Both the position numbers and the translations under genes were made by a program. 35,324 nucleotides of DNA from PGYR01 sp041675005 (GTDB lineage: Bacteria; Bacteroidota; Ignavibacteria; Kapaibacteriales; UBA2268): contig JBAYUQ010000029.1 of NCBI GenBank assembly GCA_041675005.1, positions 1-35,324 on the forward strand, in the 5' to 3' direction. Positions within the stretch are counted from its first letter, which is position 1. The number at the start of each line of letters is the position of its first letter. The notes below the pieces were generated by a model. That model was not told where the DNA came from. It saw only the letters and a program-made list of their open reading frames with translations, and ran no database searches. Below are positions 1-7,996 of the stretch, in pieces.

Positions 1-166
1 CAGTTAAATATAGCTTCTCTTCACCTGTATTCATATCGTGGACTAATATGCTGTCTATTGGTAATTCTTTGTCATAGTACTTATCCATTGCCACAAACTT
101 GATGGAATGCGACCAAAGGGGTGAAGCGATAAGTAGAATTGTGAGTGATAATAATAAGTTTTTCAT
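1..166 (-). CDS. Partial exported protein, cut by the window edge
   Basis: An open frame runs on the minus strand from an ATG at 166 to the window edge with no stop, giving 55 residues. It begins with a clear signal peptide (MKNLLLSLTILLIASPLWS), so the product should be exported. The visible mature part (…IDSILVHDMNTGEE…) matches no family I can name. The start is supported by its position just downstream of a ~50-bp element shared with two other exported-protein genes (7926-7977 and 22475-22527). An upstream 11-codon frame ends in TGA overlapping this ATG. The protein may be a T9SS cargo like the other genes with this leader, but its C-terminus is outside the window, so that is only inference. 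Confidence 0.7.
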   Translation of the reverse strand, partial: MKNLLLSLTILLIASPLWSHSIKFVAMDKYYDKELPIDSILVHDMNTGEEKLYLT

Positions 167-185
167 TTTGTGTCTCGTTTATATT

Positions 186-237
186 TATATAGACACATGA
201 ACAGCAAAAACGTCTCAAGAAAAGTGAAGTTTTTTTG
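186..237 (-). promoter_or_regulatory. Shared exported-protein leader/promoter element, copy 1
   Basis: Read on the minus strand, this stretch runs AAAAAAACTTCACTTTTC, TTGAGACGTTTTTGCTG, TTCATGTGTCTATATA. It is nearly identical to copies at 7926-7977 and 22475-22527, and each copy lies just upstream of an exported-protein gene. The ATG within TTCATGTG (198-196) opens an 11-codon frame (MCLYKYKRDTK) whose TGA overlaps the ATG at 166. AACTT spaced about 16 nt from CGT would suit an ECF-type sigma factor promoter, but that is inference. Confidence 0.65.
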
Positions 238-289
238 ATTTTTAATCTTCTTCTTCACTTTTCTAAGTATTTAGGAAGGATTTGCCTAT

Positions 290-1402
290 TTAATCTCTAG
301 GTATGTTTTTATCATCAACTTTGGTAGAAGTTTTCAATTCGTAGTTGAAGCGTAAATCGTAGTAGTAATCCGCTTTCGGTAGCGGTATAACCATAGTACC
401 GGTTTTGTCAATGAATCCAACTTGCTCACCATCTACAGCCCAAGCTAATCCATTTTCTCCGAAGCCCTCGGCATAATCGAAGTTCTTACTAAAGAGGAAC
501 TCACCAGTAGAATCTATATATCCCCATCTACTTGCAAACATAACTACGGCCGCTCCATTTTTGAAGCTCTTAGCGTGGTCAAACCTGAAATCTGTAAGCT
601 TCGTTCCATTCCCGTCCAACATAGCCCACTTCATAACATAACTGTCATTATAGAAACCAGCCATAGTACGGTTTTCGTTTATATTATACGCTTCGTCATA
701 GATTTTCTGTATAGCCACAACGCCATATTTATTGATGAAGCCGATTTTCCCTGTTGCAGTGTCTGCTACTCTTGCGAAACCATTTTTGAAGTTAGAGGGT
801 AAATCCAAGATAAAGTCAATTTTCTGATTGCCTTGTTTGTCTATATAGCCAACCTTGTATTTATCATTGGAAACGGCAGCTAATCCTTCGCTGAATGCAT
901 AGCCGACTATATTGTCTTCCAATGTGATGACCATCTTACCAGAGTGGTCTATATACCCTCTCTCGCCGTCTTTCATCACATAGGCAAGTCCATCACCGAA
1001 GCTAAGTGCATCGCGGTATTGTATCTCTTTGAACATTTTACCCGAAGTATCTATATATCCGAAATCATAAACTTCTTCTTCTGGATTGACTGGATTGAAT
1101 ATTACGGCCTTGCCTTCGTAGAAAGGCACTCCTTGTTCTGCATTAGTTCTAATTTTTATCTTACCTGTCTTATCAAAATAAACCCAAGTCAATTTTCTAT
1201 CCAATACAACTTGTGCTCCAATTAGGCCTTCGGAATAACCACCAACTTCAGTTATACCACCAGCTCTGAACATCTGTTTACCAGCGGAGTTGATAAATGT
1301 CCATTCCTCGCCTTGCTTATAAGCGACTAGTGGTGTTTGAGCAAAAGCGTAAGAATTAAAGAAAATAGATAATATTATTAATAGTATAAACTTTGATTTC
1401 AT
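290..1402 (-). CDS. Exported WG-repeat protein
   Basis: This 370-residue protein starts with a signal peptide (MKSKFILLIILSIFFNSYAFA). The rest is mostly repeats of the form W/GYIDxxGK (GYIDTSGKM, GYIDHSGKM, GYIDKQGNQ, GFINKYGVV, WGYIDSTGEF, GFIDKTGTMVIP), which is the signature of the WG-repeat family (PF14903 type). About eight repeats fill residues 20-345. WG repeats are beta-rich, have no assigned enzymatic activity and are common in exported Bacteroidota proteins. The short C-terminal tail has no recognisable T9SS sorting domain, so the protein is periplasmic or exported by another route. It stands alone, on the same strand as the partial gene at 1-166 and divergent from the starch synthase operon. 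Confidence 0.85.
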   Translation of the reverse strand: MKSKFILLIILSIFFNSYAFAQTPLVAYKQGEEWTFINSAGKQMFRAGGITEVGGYSEGLIGAQVVLDRKLTWVYFDKTGKIKIRTNAEQGVPFYEGKAVIFNPVNPEEEVYDFGYIDTSGKMFKEIQYRDALSFGDGLAYVMKDGERGYIDHSGKMVITLEDNIVGYAFSEGLAAVSNDKYKVGYIDKQGNQKIDFILDLPSNFKNGFARVADTATGKIGFINKYGVVAIQKIYDEAYNINENRTMAGFYNDSYVMKWAMLDGNGTKLTDFRFDHAKSFKNGAAVVMFASRWGYIDSTGEFLFSKNFDYAEGFGENGLAWAVDGEQVGFIDKTGTMVIPLPKADYYYDLRFNYELKTSTKVDDKNIPRD

Positions 1403-1514
1403 TTTTTCAGTGATAATTTGGTGTAAGAATGCATATTTATACGAAAAAACAATGAAATAGTTAAGTATTATGCCGAATACAAATATAAGACTTCTAAATT
1501 GATAAAAAATTCGC

Positions 1515-1522
1515 TATTTTTG
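1515..1522 (+). promoter_or_regulatory. Candidate Bacteroidota -7 box for the starch synthase operon
   Basis: TATTTTTG matches the Bacteroidota -7 consensus TAnnTTTG exactly and lies 33 nt before the ATG at 1555. No clear TTTG -33 box is present at the usual spacing; a TTG at 1499-1501 is too close. Transcription would begin near 1529. Confidence 0.4.
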
Positions 1523-1554
1523 CACTTACGTACATTTAAATAAATCAGAAAGTT

Positions 1555-3030
1555 ATGGCAAAAGAATTAAGCGTTTTGTTTGTTACTCCCGAGGTTTACC
1601 CTTTTTCAAACGAAACTACTATCGCGGATTTTTCTTACTCATTCACTTTAGCTCTACGAGAGCTAGGTCATGACGCAAGAATAATGATGCCCAAATTTGG
1701 GAACGTATCGGAAAGAAGGAATAGAATACATGATATCAATAGACTAAAAGAGCTAACATTTGATATGGGTGGCGAACAAATAGTCGGTTCGATCAAATCC
1801 TCCTCAATCAGTAACTCCAGAAATAAAGTTCAAGCATATATAACGACGAATCTAAATTATTTTGATTCGTTCAAAGGGGCTTATCATGACCAAAAGACAT
1901 GGGAAAAGCATCCGGATAGCTTAGAAAGATTCATATTTTTCAGTAAAACAGTAATCGATACTTGCGTACTTCTTAACTGGTTCCCGCAGGTCATTCATTG
2001 CTTTGGTTGGCAAACTGCTCTTATACCAGCTTATGCAAAAACTCTTTACCCTAAAGAATTCAAAAAAACGAAATTCGTTTTTACTTCGAATGATTTTGCT
2101 GATCAAGGTGTAGATAAGATAGCTAAGTACAATCTATTGGGTTTACCCGATAGTATGAAAGATGATTTTACACACAACAAAGATTTGAATCTGCTGAAAG
2201 GCGGACTTATCCATGCTGATAAAGTAACTGCTATTAGTACTAGCTACGGCGAAGAAGTGCTAAAAGATGATACTTTGTCTAATGGATTATTCAAAAAGGT
2301 TACAGATGTTAAGAAAAAGTTTGCTGCTATAGATAGTAAAATAGACACTTGGACGTGGAATCCAGCACAAGATGATACATTAGTGGCTAAATATGATGAA
2401 GAGTTTGTAGATTTCAAATACCACAATAAAGTTGATTTGGTCAACAAGTTTGGTTTAGAATTCCACCCTAAAACTCCATTGATTGCTATCAATGTAAAAA
2501 TAGATAATAAACAAGATTTGAAACTTTTTATAGATTCAGCCGATACTCTGTTTAAAGAAAACTTACAAGTTGTACTTTTAGGTCCTGGAGATAAAGATTT
2601 GAAAAAAGTACTAGACGGTATCGAGAAAAAACATCCGTCCAAATTCAAATTCAAACTAGGATTCTCAGAAGCGTTGAACTCGGAAGTAGAAGCAGGTAGT
2701 GATATGTATCTGATAACTGCAGAAAAGCCAGCTACAGCTGCCAAATTTATGCAAGCGTGCTTGTACGGCTCTGTGCCGATAGTTCATAACGCTGGTGTGA
2801 TAAAGGAAATAGCTGAGCCATTCAACGATGAAGAATTTGAAGGTAATTCAATACTATTTGACGAATATACTACCGAATCGATGATGGTTGCTGTTAAAAA
2901 GGCATTGGAACTATTCTCAGATAAAGATGATTGGATTACTTTAGCTAGAAACAGTATGTTAGAAGACTTTAGCTGGAAAGAGAAGGCTAAGGAATATGAC
3001 AGTTTATACAAAAAGCTTTTTAAAGATTAA
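1555..3030 (+). CDS. Glycogen/starch synthase-like glycosyltransferase (GT5)
   Basis: This 491-residue protein resembles GlgA-type glycosyltransferase family 5, and in particular the short Bacteroidota form. The N-terminus (LFVTPEVYPF, then the RIMMPKFGNVSERRN stretch) and the VIHCFGWQTALIPAY segment near residue 145 match the starch-synthase catalytic domain. The C-terminal half has a Rossmann-like second lobe (VVLLGPGDKDL, GSVPIVHNAGVIKE). Canonical GlgA binds ADP-glucose with a KTGGL motif near residue 15; here that position reads SNETTI, so the lysine and glycines are missing. Donor and activity are therefore uncertain. It is the first gene of a three-gene operon, with a 2-nt gap to the lipoprotein at 3033. 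In Bacteroidota a DUF4270 gene beside this synthase is, as far as I recall, common. Confidence 0.8.
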   Translation: MAKELSVLFVTPEVYPFSNETTIADFSYSFTLALRELGHDARIMMPKFGNVSERRNRIHDINRLKELTFDMGGEQIVGSIKSSSISNSRNKVQAYITTNLNYFDSFKGAYHDQKTWEKHPDSLERFIFFSKTVIDTCVLLNWFPQVIHCFGWQTALIPAYAKTLYPKEFKKTKFVFTSNDFADQGVDKIAKYNLLGLPDSMKDDFTHNKDLNLLKGGLIHADKVTAISTSYGEEVLKDDTLSNGLFKKVTDVKKKFAAIDSKIDTWTWNPAQDDTLVAKYDEEFVDFKYHNKVDLVNKFGLEFHPKTPLIAINVKIDNKQDLKLFIDSADTLFKENLQVVLLGPGDKDLKKVLDGIEKKHPSKFKFKLGFSEALNSEVEAGSDMYLITAEKPATAAKFMQACLYGSVPIVHNAGVIKEIAEPFNDEEFEGNSILFDEYTTESMMVAVKKALELFSDKDDWITLARNSMLEDFSWKEKAKEYDSLYKKLFKD

Positions 3031-3032
3031 GA

Positions 3033-4277
3033 ATGACTAAAATACTATTAAAAGTACTCTTCGTAGTACTTTCATTATACTTCATAGGTTGCAACGAACA
3101 GCCAACGGAGTTAGGTTATAAGATAGATAGTGTAACGTTCACTGCTATTTCTAACAGAGAAAATAACCTAATTACGGATGGTGCTTCACAAAAGTACTAT
3201 CTAACTCCTTTCAACCAAGGAATATTCCACGTTGGAAAGACCGGTGAGTACGCTTCTTATCCTATCCTCAGATACGGTGAGTTGCTTAACTTGGTCGATG
3301 CAGAGATTATCTCGGCTACTTTGCACTTGATTAATAGTGACTATGCATTTGGTGATACTAATGCACTGCAATCTTTCGAAATTTACGAAGTTCAAGAACC
3401 AATATTACCGTCATCTACTTATGAGACTATTTTCAAAGCTAATGGAGTAGATGCCGTTTACAAAGATGAGCTGATGGGTTCGTTCGAAATGGTTTCCAAA
3501 GACATAGAAGATACCACTAAAATTGTCCTAAAAACTCAATTGATCAAAAATTGGATTGCGTTTTCTATACTTGATTCAGGGAACACATTAGACACTAATG
3601 ATATTCGTAGAAAATACAGCTATTCAATTGGACTAAAGCCAACGGCAAATTCTAATGTGATAAATGGTTTTCTATCAGATAGAATCGGGAATAGTGGAGA
3701 TGAAGCGCCAAATCCATATATACAAATCGTATATAAAATGAAGGACAGCACTACTAACGATACAATGAATCTACGTTCTAATATAGCAGCTTTCTACGCT
3801 GAAGGCCCAACACCAGATATAAAATCTCTGACCGTGCAATCAGGACTAAGCGTTCGCTCTATGCTTAATTTTGACATATCGACTTTACCTCGCTACTCTT
3901 CTGTAGTGAAAGCCGTATTGAAAGTATATGTAGATGATAGCCGTTCTATGTACGGATCTAAGGGGAAAGATAGTTTCCTACTAGCACAAAAAGATTTGGA
4001 TTTCGATTCTGGATTTTTCCTAGATAATAAGAATATATACTTAGGTGTAAGAGTAGCTGGAACTAATTACTATAGATTTTCAAGTGTGACTTCGGCAGTC
4101 GAAGATTGGGTGAAAACGGGTGAGCCCGGTTCACTATTACTCAATTATTCTCCGAATGGTAATCCTAATGATAGTTACAAAAGATTGGACAAATACTACC
4201 TATATGGCGTAGAAGCCGATAGTGCATTGCGTCCGGAACTTACAATATTTTACGCGAAAAGACCAGACTTTAGATGA
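3033..4277 (+). CDS. DUF4270-like outer-membrane lipoprotein
   Basis: This 414-residue protein has a lipoprotein signal (…VLSLYFIGC, lipid-modified Cys about residue 20). Two beta-sandwich-like units follow. The first contains YPILRYGELLNLVDAEIISA (about 75-95). The second contains RSMLNFDISTLPRYSSVVKA (about 272-291), followed by AVEDWVKTGEPGSLLLNY and a closing LRPELTIFYA. This pattern resembles DUF4270 and DNRLRE-type carbohydrate-binding folds. It starts 2 nt after the synthase stop and its own TGA overlaps the next ATG (ATGA, 4274-4277), so the three genes are translationally coupled. The role is unknown; surface glycan handling is an inference from the neighbours. Confidence 0.65.
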   Translation: MTKILLKVLFVVLSLYFIGCNEQPTELGYKIDSVTFTAISNRENNLITDGASQKYYLTPFNQGIFHVGKTGEYASYPILRYGELLNLVDAEIISATLHLINSDYAFGDTNALQSFEIYEVQEPILPSSTYETIFKANGVDAVYKDELMGSFEMVSKDIEDTTKIVLKTQLIKNWIAFSILDSGNTLDTNDIRRKYSYSIGLKPTANSNVINGFLSDRIGNSGDEAPNPYIQIVYKMKDSTTNDTMNLRSNIAAFYAEGPTPDIKSLTVQSGLSVRSMLNFDISTLPRYSSVVKAVLKVYVDDSRSMYGSKGKDSFLLAQKDLDFDSGFFLDNKNIYLGVRVAGTNYYRFSSVTSAVEDWVKTGEPGSLLLNYSPNGNPNDSYKRLDKYYLYGVEADSALRPELTIFYAKRPDFR

Positions 4278-5500
4278 AAAAAATAATCCCTTTTATAGTT
4301 TTAATACTACTTAGCACGCCTTTGTTTTCGCAAGGTGGGTCAAACTACTCTATATTCGGAGTAGGTGAATTAAACCACATTAATGGTGCTAAATATGATG
4401 CTCTAGGTGGCACATCCGTTGCATTCCCGCACGCTACTGGTGTCAATTTATCAAACCCAGCTATGTGGTCGGAAAACACGGACACTCGAATACAGCTAGG
4501 ATATAAGTTCAACCAGAGTTTAGTGTCAAACACGAACCAAGATTTGTATCAGAATAATGGCGGCCTGGACGGTTTACTTACATTATTCAATCTGGATACA
4601 GCTATGGGTGCTTCGGTATCTATGGGGTTCTATAGCTATACTAATGTGAATAGTTTAATATCAACACCTGTTACTATTAGTGCTAATGGCGAGACTCTTT
4701 CGGGAGTAACTACTTACGAAGCGAGTGGCGGCATTACTAGAGTATATTTTGGTTTTTCTATAAAGCCAATAGAGATACTAGCAGTCGGTGCACAAATATT
4801 CGGCAACACTGGTTTAATTCAGAACAGAGCACAATCTGTTTTCAACGAAGCTAATTCATTCGCAACTTACACAGAAGCGAGAGATGGATTAGGCGGAACT
4901 GGATTTAGATTTGGTCTTATGTTAGAGCCAATTAGCAATCTGAGATTTGGGGCTTACTTTGAGCCAAGTTCATCTCTTTCAGTAGAAAATGAATTGACTT
5001 TCGGTTCGGGATTAGTAGATGATACTACTTTCAGCTCAAATAAAGACTATGATTTACCTAGCAATTTGGGTCTAGGTGTATCTTACTTAGCAGGCAAATT
5101 TATATTTGGCTTAGATTTCATAACTTCAGACTATAGCTCATTCGAATACAATACTTATGATAATGTACAGTATTCTACTTACAACTCGTATTCACTTGGG
5201 ATTCAGCGAGTTGGTAATAACAGCCCTAACGCAAAGGGACTAGACACTTGGGGATATAGCTTAGGTGCTAATTTCAAAAATCACTACTTCCAAGTAAATG
5301 GACTAGCGATTGATGAATTTTCCGGTTCATTTGGCTTCACTATACCTATCAGAGGAACGGCAGAACTAGATGCTGCTATAACTTTTGGTCAGCGAGGTAC
5401 AACTGACAGTGGATTAATCAAAGAGAGCTTCGGTAAGCTATCTGTGAATATAAGTATTGGTGATACTTGGTTCCAACCATTCAATAGAAGCTACGAATAA
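4274..5500 (+). CDS. Outer-membrane beta-barrel protein
   Basis: This 408-residue protein starts with a signal peptide (MKKIIPFIVLILLSTPLFSQ). It continues with alternating hydrophobic/polar strands rich in Gly, Ser and aromatics. The segment YDALGGTSVAFPHATGVNLS and the following NPAMWSENTDTRIQLGY, about residues 36-77, resemble the start of FadL/OmpP1-like or PorV-like barrels of Bacteroidota. No enzymatic motif is visible. It overlaps the lipoprotein gene by 4 nt, which suggests that the lipoprotein and barrel work together in the outer membrane. A strong intrinsic terminator follows at 5528-5560. The family assignment is tentative; the barrel nature is better supported. Confidence 0.7.
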   Translation: MKKIIPFIVLILLSTPLFSQGGSNYSIFGVGELNHINGAKYDALGGTSVAFPHATGVNLSNPAMWSENTDTRIQLGYKFNQSLVSNTNQDLYQNNGGLDGLLTLFNLDTAMGASVSMGFYSYTNVNSLISTPVTISANGETLSGVTTYEASGGITRVYFGFSIKPIEILAVGAQIFGNTGLIQNRAQSVFNEANSFATYTEARDGLGGTGFRFGLMLEPISNLRFGAYFEPSSSLSVENELTFGSGLVDDTTFSSNKDYDLPSNLGLGVSYLAGKFIFGLDFITSDYSSFEYNTYDNVQYSTYNSYSLGIQRVGNNSPNAKGLDTWGYSLGANFKNHYFQVNGLAIDEFSGSFGFTIPIRGTAELDAAITFGQRGTTDSGLIKESFGKLSVNISIGDTWFQPFNRSYE

Positions 5501-5527
5501 CACCCCACGCAATAAGAAAAATTCAAG

Positions 5528-5560
5528 AAAAGGAGTCAGAGTAATCGACTCCTTTTTTTT
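5528..5560 (+). terminator. Intrinsic terminator of the starch synthase operon
   Basis: The arms AAAAGGAGTC (5528-5537) and GACTCCTTTT (5547-5556) are a perfect inverted repeat with a 9-nt loop, running into eight T's at 5553-5560. Confidence 0.9.
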
Positions 5561-5589
5561 GTTCTGGAAACTTAAATTATTTATTTTTA

Positions 5590-5690
5590 CCACAAAGACC
5601 ACAAAGGTCAATCTCAGTCATTCTGATAACGCCGCAGGCGTTAGAAGAGTCCAGGAGAACTCCGTAGGAGTTCAATGTAAGTAGCTCTCG
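5590..5690 (+). repeat. Hairpin-module repeat cluster A
   Basis: This gap between convergent genes holds two linked modules. The first, at 5620-5650, folds as outer helix ATTCT/AGAGT, a GA/GA tandem mismatch, inner helix TAACGCC/GGCGTTA and loop GCA. After a short linker (CCAGGA) comes GAACTCCGTAGGAGTTC at 5657-5673 (7-bp arms, GTA loop) and then AATGTAAGTAGC. The same module order recurs in clusters B, C and F. A leading CACAAAGACCACAAAGG resembles 11289-11308. A 75-codon open frame across this block is a product of the repeats. Confidence 0.8.
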
Positions 5691-5712
5691 AATCTAAGAA
5701 TAAAATTTTTCT

Positions 5713-7551
5713 CTACTTCCTCTTCACAAACTTAACTACTTCTACTCCTGTCCCTCGCTTATATAGATACATGAAGTACGTACCTGATGATAATTCTCTT
5801 ATATCAATCCGTTGTAAATCCTCACTTTCTAACATTACAAGGTTTGCTTGTGTGTCATAAACTTCAATTCTGTCATAATTATTATAATCAGTAATGTTAA
5901 CTACATCAATAGCAGGATTAGGGTATATTGGTTTATACTCAGCTATTTCTACTGATGTTATTGAGTTCAAATAGAAATCGAAATCAGAGGTATCTGACAC
6001 AAGTACTAAGACTCTTTCTTTGGGTAGAAAAGTGTATTTATTATTTCTTGCTGAGACAGTATAATAAGCGCCAATGTATGGCTCATCTATGTCACTCTTA
6101 TGCATTTTAGGAATTTCGTAATAACCATTGCTATCTGTGAATGCTTTGTAATAATCAGCATAGATTATTGCATTATCTACTCCCTCTCCATTAATAGTTA
6201 CTCTTCCACTAAAACGAAAGAACCTATCTCGTTTCGATGTCTCGAAATCAATATTCTTCCTGCTCTCATCTAACTGAACTATTATCTCTGATTGCTCGAA
6301 ATTATAGTCGGGGTCTTCGGGGGCTATTCTGTATTTCCCTGCTTCCAGATGTGGGAATTTGTAATACCCTTCTGAATCAGTAGAAGCATACACTTCACCA
6401 TTGAAAATAGAAATACCTTCCACACCTACACCGTTATCTGTTACTCTACCACTTATGCTTAGGTTGCCTTTGTACTTACCATCAAAAACAAAATAATCAC
6501 CTTCGAATCGGTATATATACCCTCTTGTACTTCCTATAATCGGCGTTTGTCCTGCCCAATCTATTGAAGACGATTGCATATCATCATTTTTATCAAATAT
6601 TACAGTTGGAGTCTCATATTTCCAAGTCTGACCGCCATCATTAGTCATTAGTACTTTACCAGACCTTCCAGAAATAAAACCATTATTCTCGTCATAAAAA
6701 CTAATAGCAAGTAATCCCCATAGTGGCTCATATTCCTTGTCTAAAACGTTCTTCCATGTTCTACCGCCGTCGGTAGTCTTTGCTACTAGGTCAACTTGTT
6801 GGTTCCCTAAGCCCAATAGCCGCCTTCCAGATACATAAGAAACGGAGTCAGATGTTATATCCATAAACTCATAAAAATCCCTGTATATCTGATCTTTCTT
6901 TGGTTGGAATTGATACAATTCTTCAAATACGTCAGTATATATATTATAGTTTATGATACTTGGCCCTGTATTCATTACCGCATTTTGAATATAAGATAAA
7001 CCACGAACTATACTATCTGAAATAAATTCTATGTATTGAAAATTGTTAAATTGTGGAGTTCCTCTTTCACGAGTTTCAAATGTTTCCCAACCATCGAATG
7101 TAACGTAGATATAATAGTAGTTTAAAGCTATTCCTACATTAGTATCTCGCATAGCTAGATTATCAATACTTCTGAGACTCTCTTTCAATATAATTTTATT
7201 AAAAGTGCGTCCACTGTCAATACTTTTGTAAAGTTGGGAATATTCGAAATAGTATAAATAAATATGACTCTGAAGAGGTCTTACACACCCTTTTTCATTC
7301 AATACACGAGGGTATTCGAAGTCCCTAAAGTCTCTTCTGTAACGTAAATCCCAAGACTTACCTTTATCACTACTAATAAAAATATCAGTTAAATATGTAT
7401 CACCAGTTACAATAAGGCAGTCCGTACTATCTGTGCAATCTAAGTATCTAACATACCCAATATTAGGTCGCCCCATAAGCTTCCAATCTGTATCTAGTGA
7501 GTACAGATTGGAACTTATAAGTAAGAAGAATATGATGAGCTTTTGAATCAT
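5713..7551 (-). CDS. T9SS cargo with YCF48-like propeller repeats
   Basis: A secreted protein of 612 residues. The open frame extends to a TTG at 7563, but the ATG at 7551 (MIQKLIIFFLLISSNLYSLD) gives a better signal peptide. The N-terminal part has BNR/YCF48-like propeller strands (SSDKGKSWDLR, TTDGGRTWKNV, TNDGGQTWKYE). Two carboxypeptidase-regulatory-like beta-sandwich repeats follow (ISGRVTDNGVGVEGISIF and FSGRVTINGEGVDNAIIYA, each with a DSxGYYxxP core). The C-terminus is a type-A T9SS sorting domain (YPNPAIDVVNI … SSGTYFMYLYKRG … KFVKRK). It should be exported to the surface and have its tail cleaved. The binding target is unknown. It is divergent from the gene at 7997. Confidence 0.85.
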   Translation of the reverse strand: MIQKLIIFFLLISSNLYSLDTDWKLMGRPNIGYVRYLDCTDSTDCLIVTGDTYLTDIFISSDKGKSWDLRYRRDFRDFEYPRVLNEKGCVRPLQSHIYLYYFEYSQLYKSIDSGRTFNKIILKESLRSIDNLAMRDTNVGIALNYYYIYVTFDGWETFETRERGTPQFNNFQYIEFISDSIVRGLSYIQNAVMNTGPSIINYNIYTDVFEELYQFQPKKDQIYRDFYEFMDITSDSVSYVSGRRLLGLGNQQVDLVAKTTDGGRTWKNVLDKEYEPLWGLLAISFYDENNGFISGRSGKVLMTNDGGQTWKYETPTVIFDKNDDMQSSSIDWAGQTPIIGSTRGYIYRFEGDYFVFDGKYKGNLSISGRVTDNGVGVEGISIFNGEVYASTDSEGYYKFPHLEAGKYRIAPEDPDYNFEQSEIIVQLDESRKNIDFETSKRDRFFRFSGRVTINGEGVDNAIIYADYYKAFTDSNGYYEIPKMHKSDIDEPYIGAYYTVSARNNKYTFLPKERVLVLVSDTSDFDFYLNSITSVEIAEYKPIYPNPAIDVVNITDYNNYDRIEVYDTQANLVMLESEDLQRIDIRELSSGTYFMYLYKRGTGVEVVKFVKRK

Positions 7552-7624
7552 AATGAAATTCAATATTTATGTTTTATTACCAAATTTAACTTTATTTCAT
7601 CAATTCCACAAATTAAATAATTAT

Positions 7625-7677
7625 TATTCATATTTGTAAAGAAGTATTGCTTGTAATGAGCTTTGCAAATATGAATA
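7625..7677. repeat. 12-bp perfect inverted repeat
   Basis: TATTCATATTTG (7625-7636) and CAAATATGAATA (7666-7677) are perfect inverted copies separated by 29 nt, 74 nt upstream of the minus-strand gene starting at 7551. No T-run follows, so it is not an obvious terminator. The right arm merges into repeat cluster B. Confidence 0.6.
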
Positions 7678-7895
7678 CGTCTCCAAATCCCCTAAACATT
7701 TATTGTTTCGTCAATCAGAGCGAAACGTAGTGAAGCGAAGAGTCCAGGAAAACTCCGTAGGAGTTCAATGTTAGTAGCACCTGCTGACAAACCTAACACA
7801 ACAACTCCGCTAGGAGTTGAATAACATGGGACTAAAGTCCAATGTGAATTGGTGATATACATATCATCCGTTGGCTAAAGCCAACGGCAATACTT
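7665..7895 (+). repeat. Hairpin-module repeat cluster B
   Basis: The 445-nt gap between divergent genes holds, in order: an ATACGTCTCCAAATCCCC module; a degenerate GA-hairpin module (7711-7743, ending GCGAAGAGTCCAGG); AACTCCGTAGGAGTT (7751-7765); CAACTCCGCTAGGAGTTG (7802-7819); GGACTAAAGTCC (7829-7840); and CCGTTGGCTAAAGCCAACGG (7868-7887). All but the second are perfect or near-perfect small palindromes. The remainder of the gap is AT-rich, plus the leader element at 7926-7977. Confidence 0.8.
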
Positions 7896-7925
7896 AGTTC
7901 TCCATTTAATTCCTCGAATCAAATT

Positions 7926-7977
7926 AAAAAAACTTTCACCTTTTGTGAGACGTTTTTGCTGTTCATGTGTCTATATA
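7926..7977 (+). promoter_or_regulatory. Shared exported-protein leader/promoter element, copy 2
   Basis: AAAAAAACTTTCACCTTTTG is followed by TGAGACGTTTTTGCTG and TTCATGTGTCTATATA. It matches the copies at 186-237 (minus) and 22475-22527, with a 26-nt core identical in all three. The ATG at 7965 opens an 11-codon frame (MCLYSIWRCQL) whose TGA (7998-8000) overlaps the ATG at 7997 as ATGA. Confidence 0.7.
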
Positions 7978-7996
7978 GTATATGGAGATGCCAATT

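Noticed and set aside
5457..5684. Open frame of 75 codons overlapping the barrel gene end
   Set aside because: It overlaps the barrel C-terminus, crosses a strong terminator and ends in repeat cluster A.
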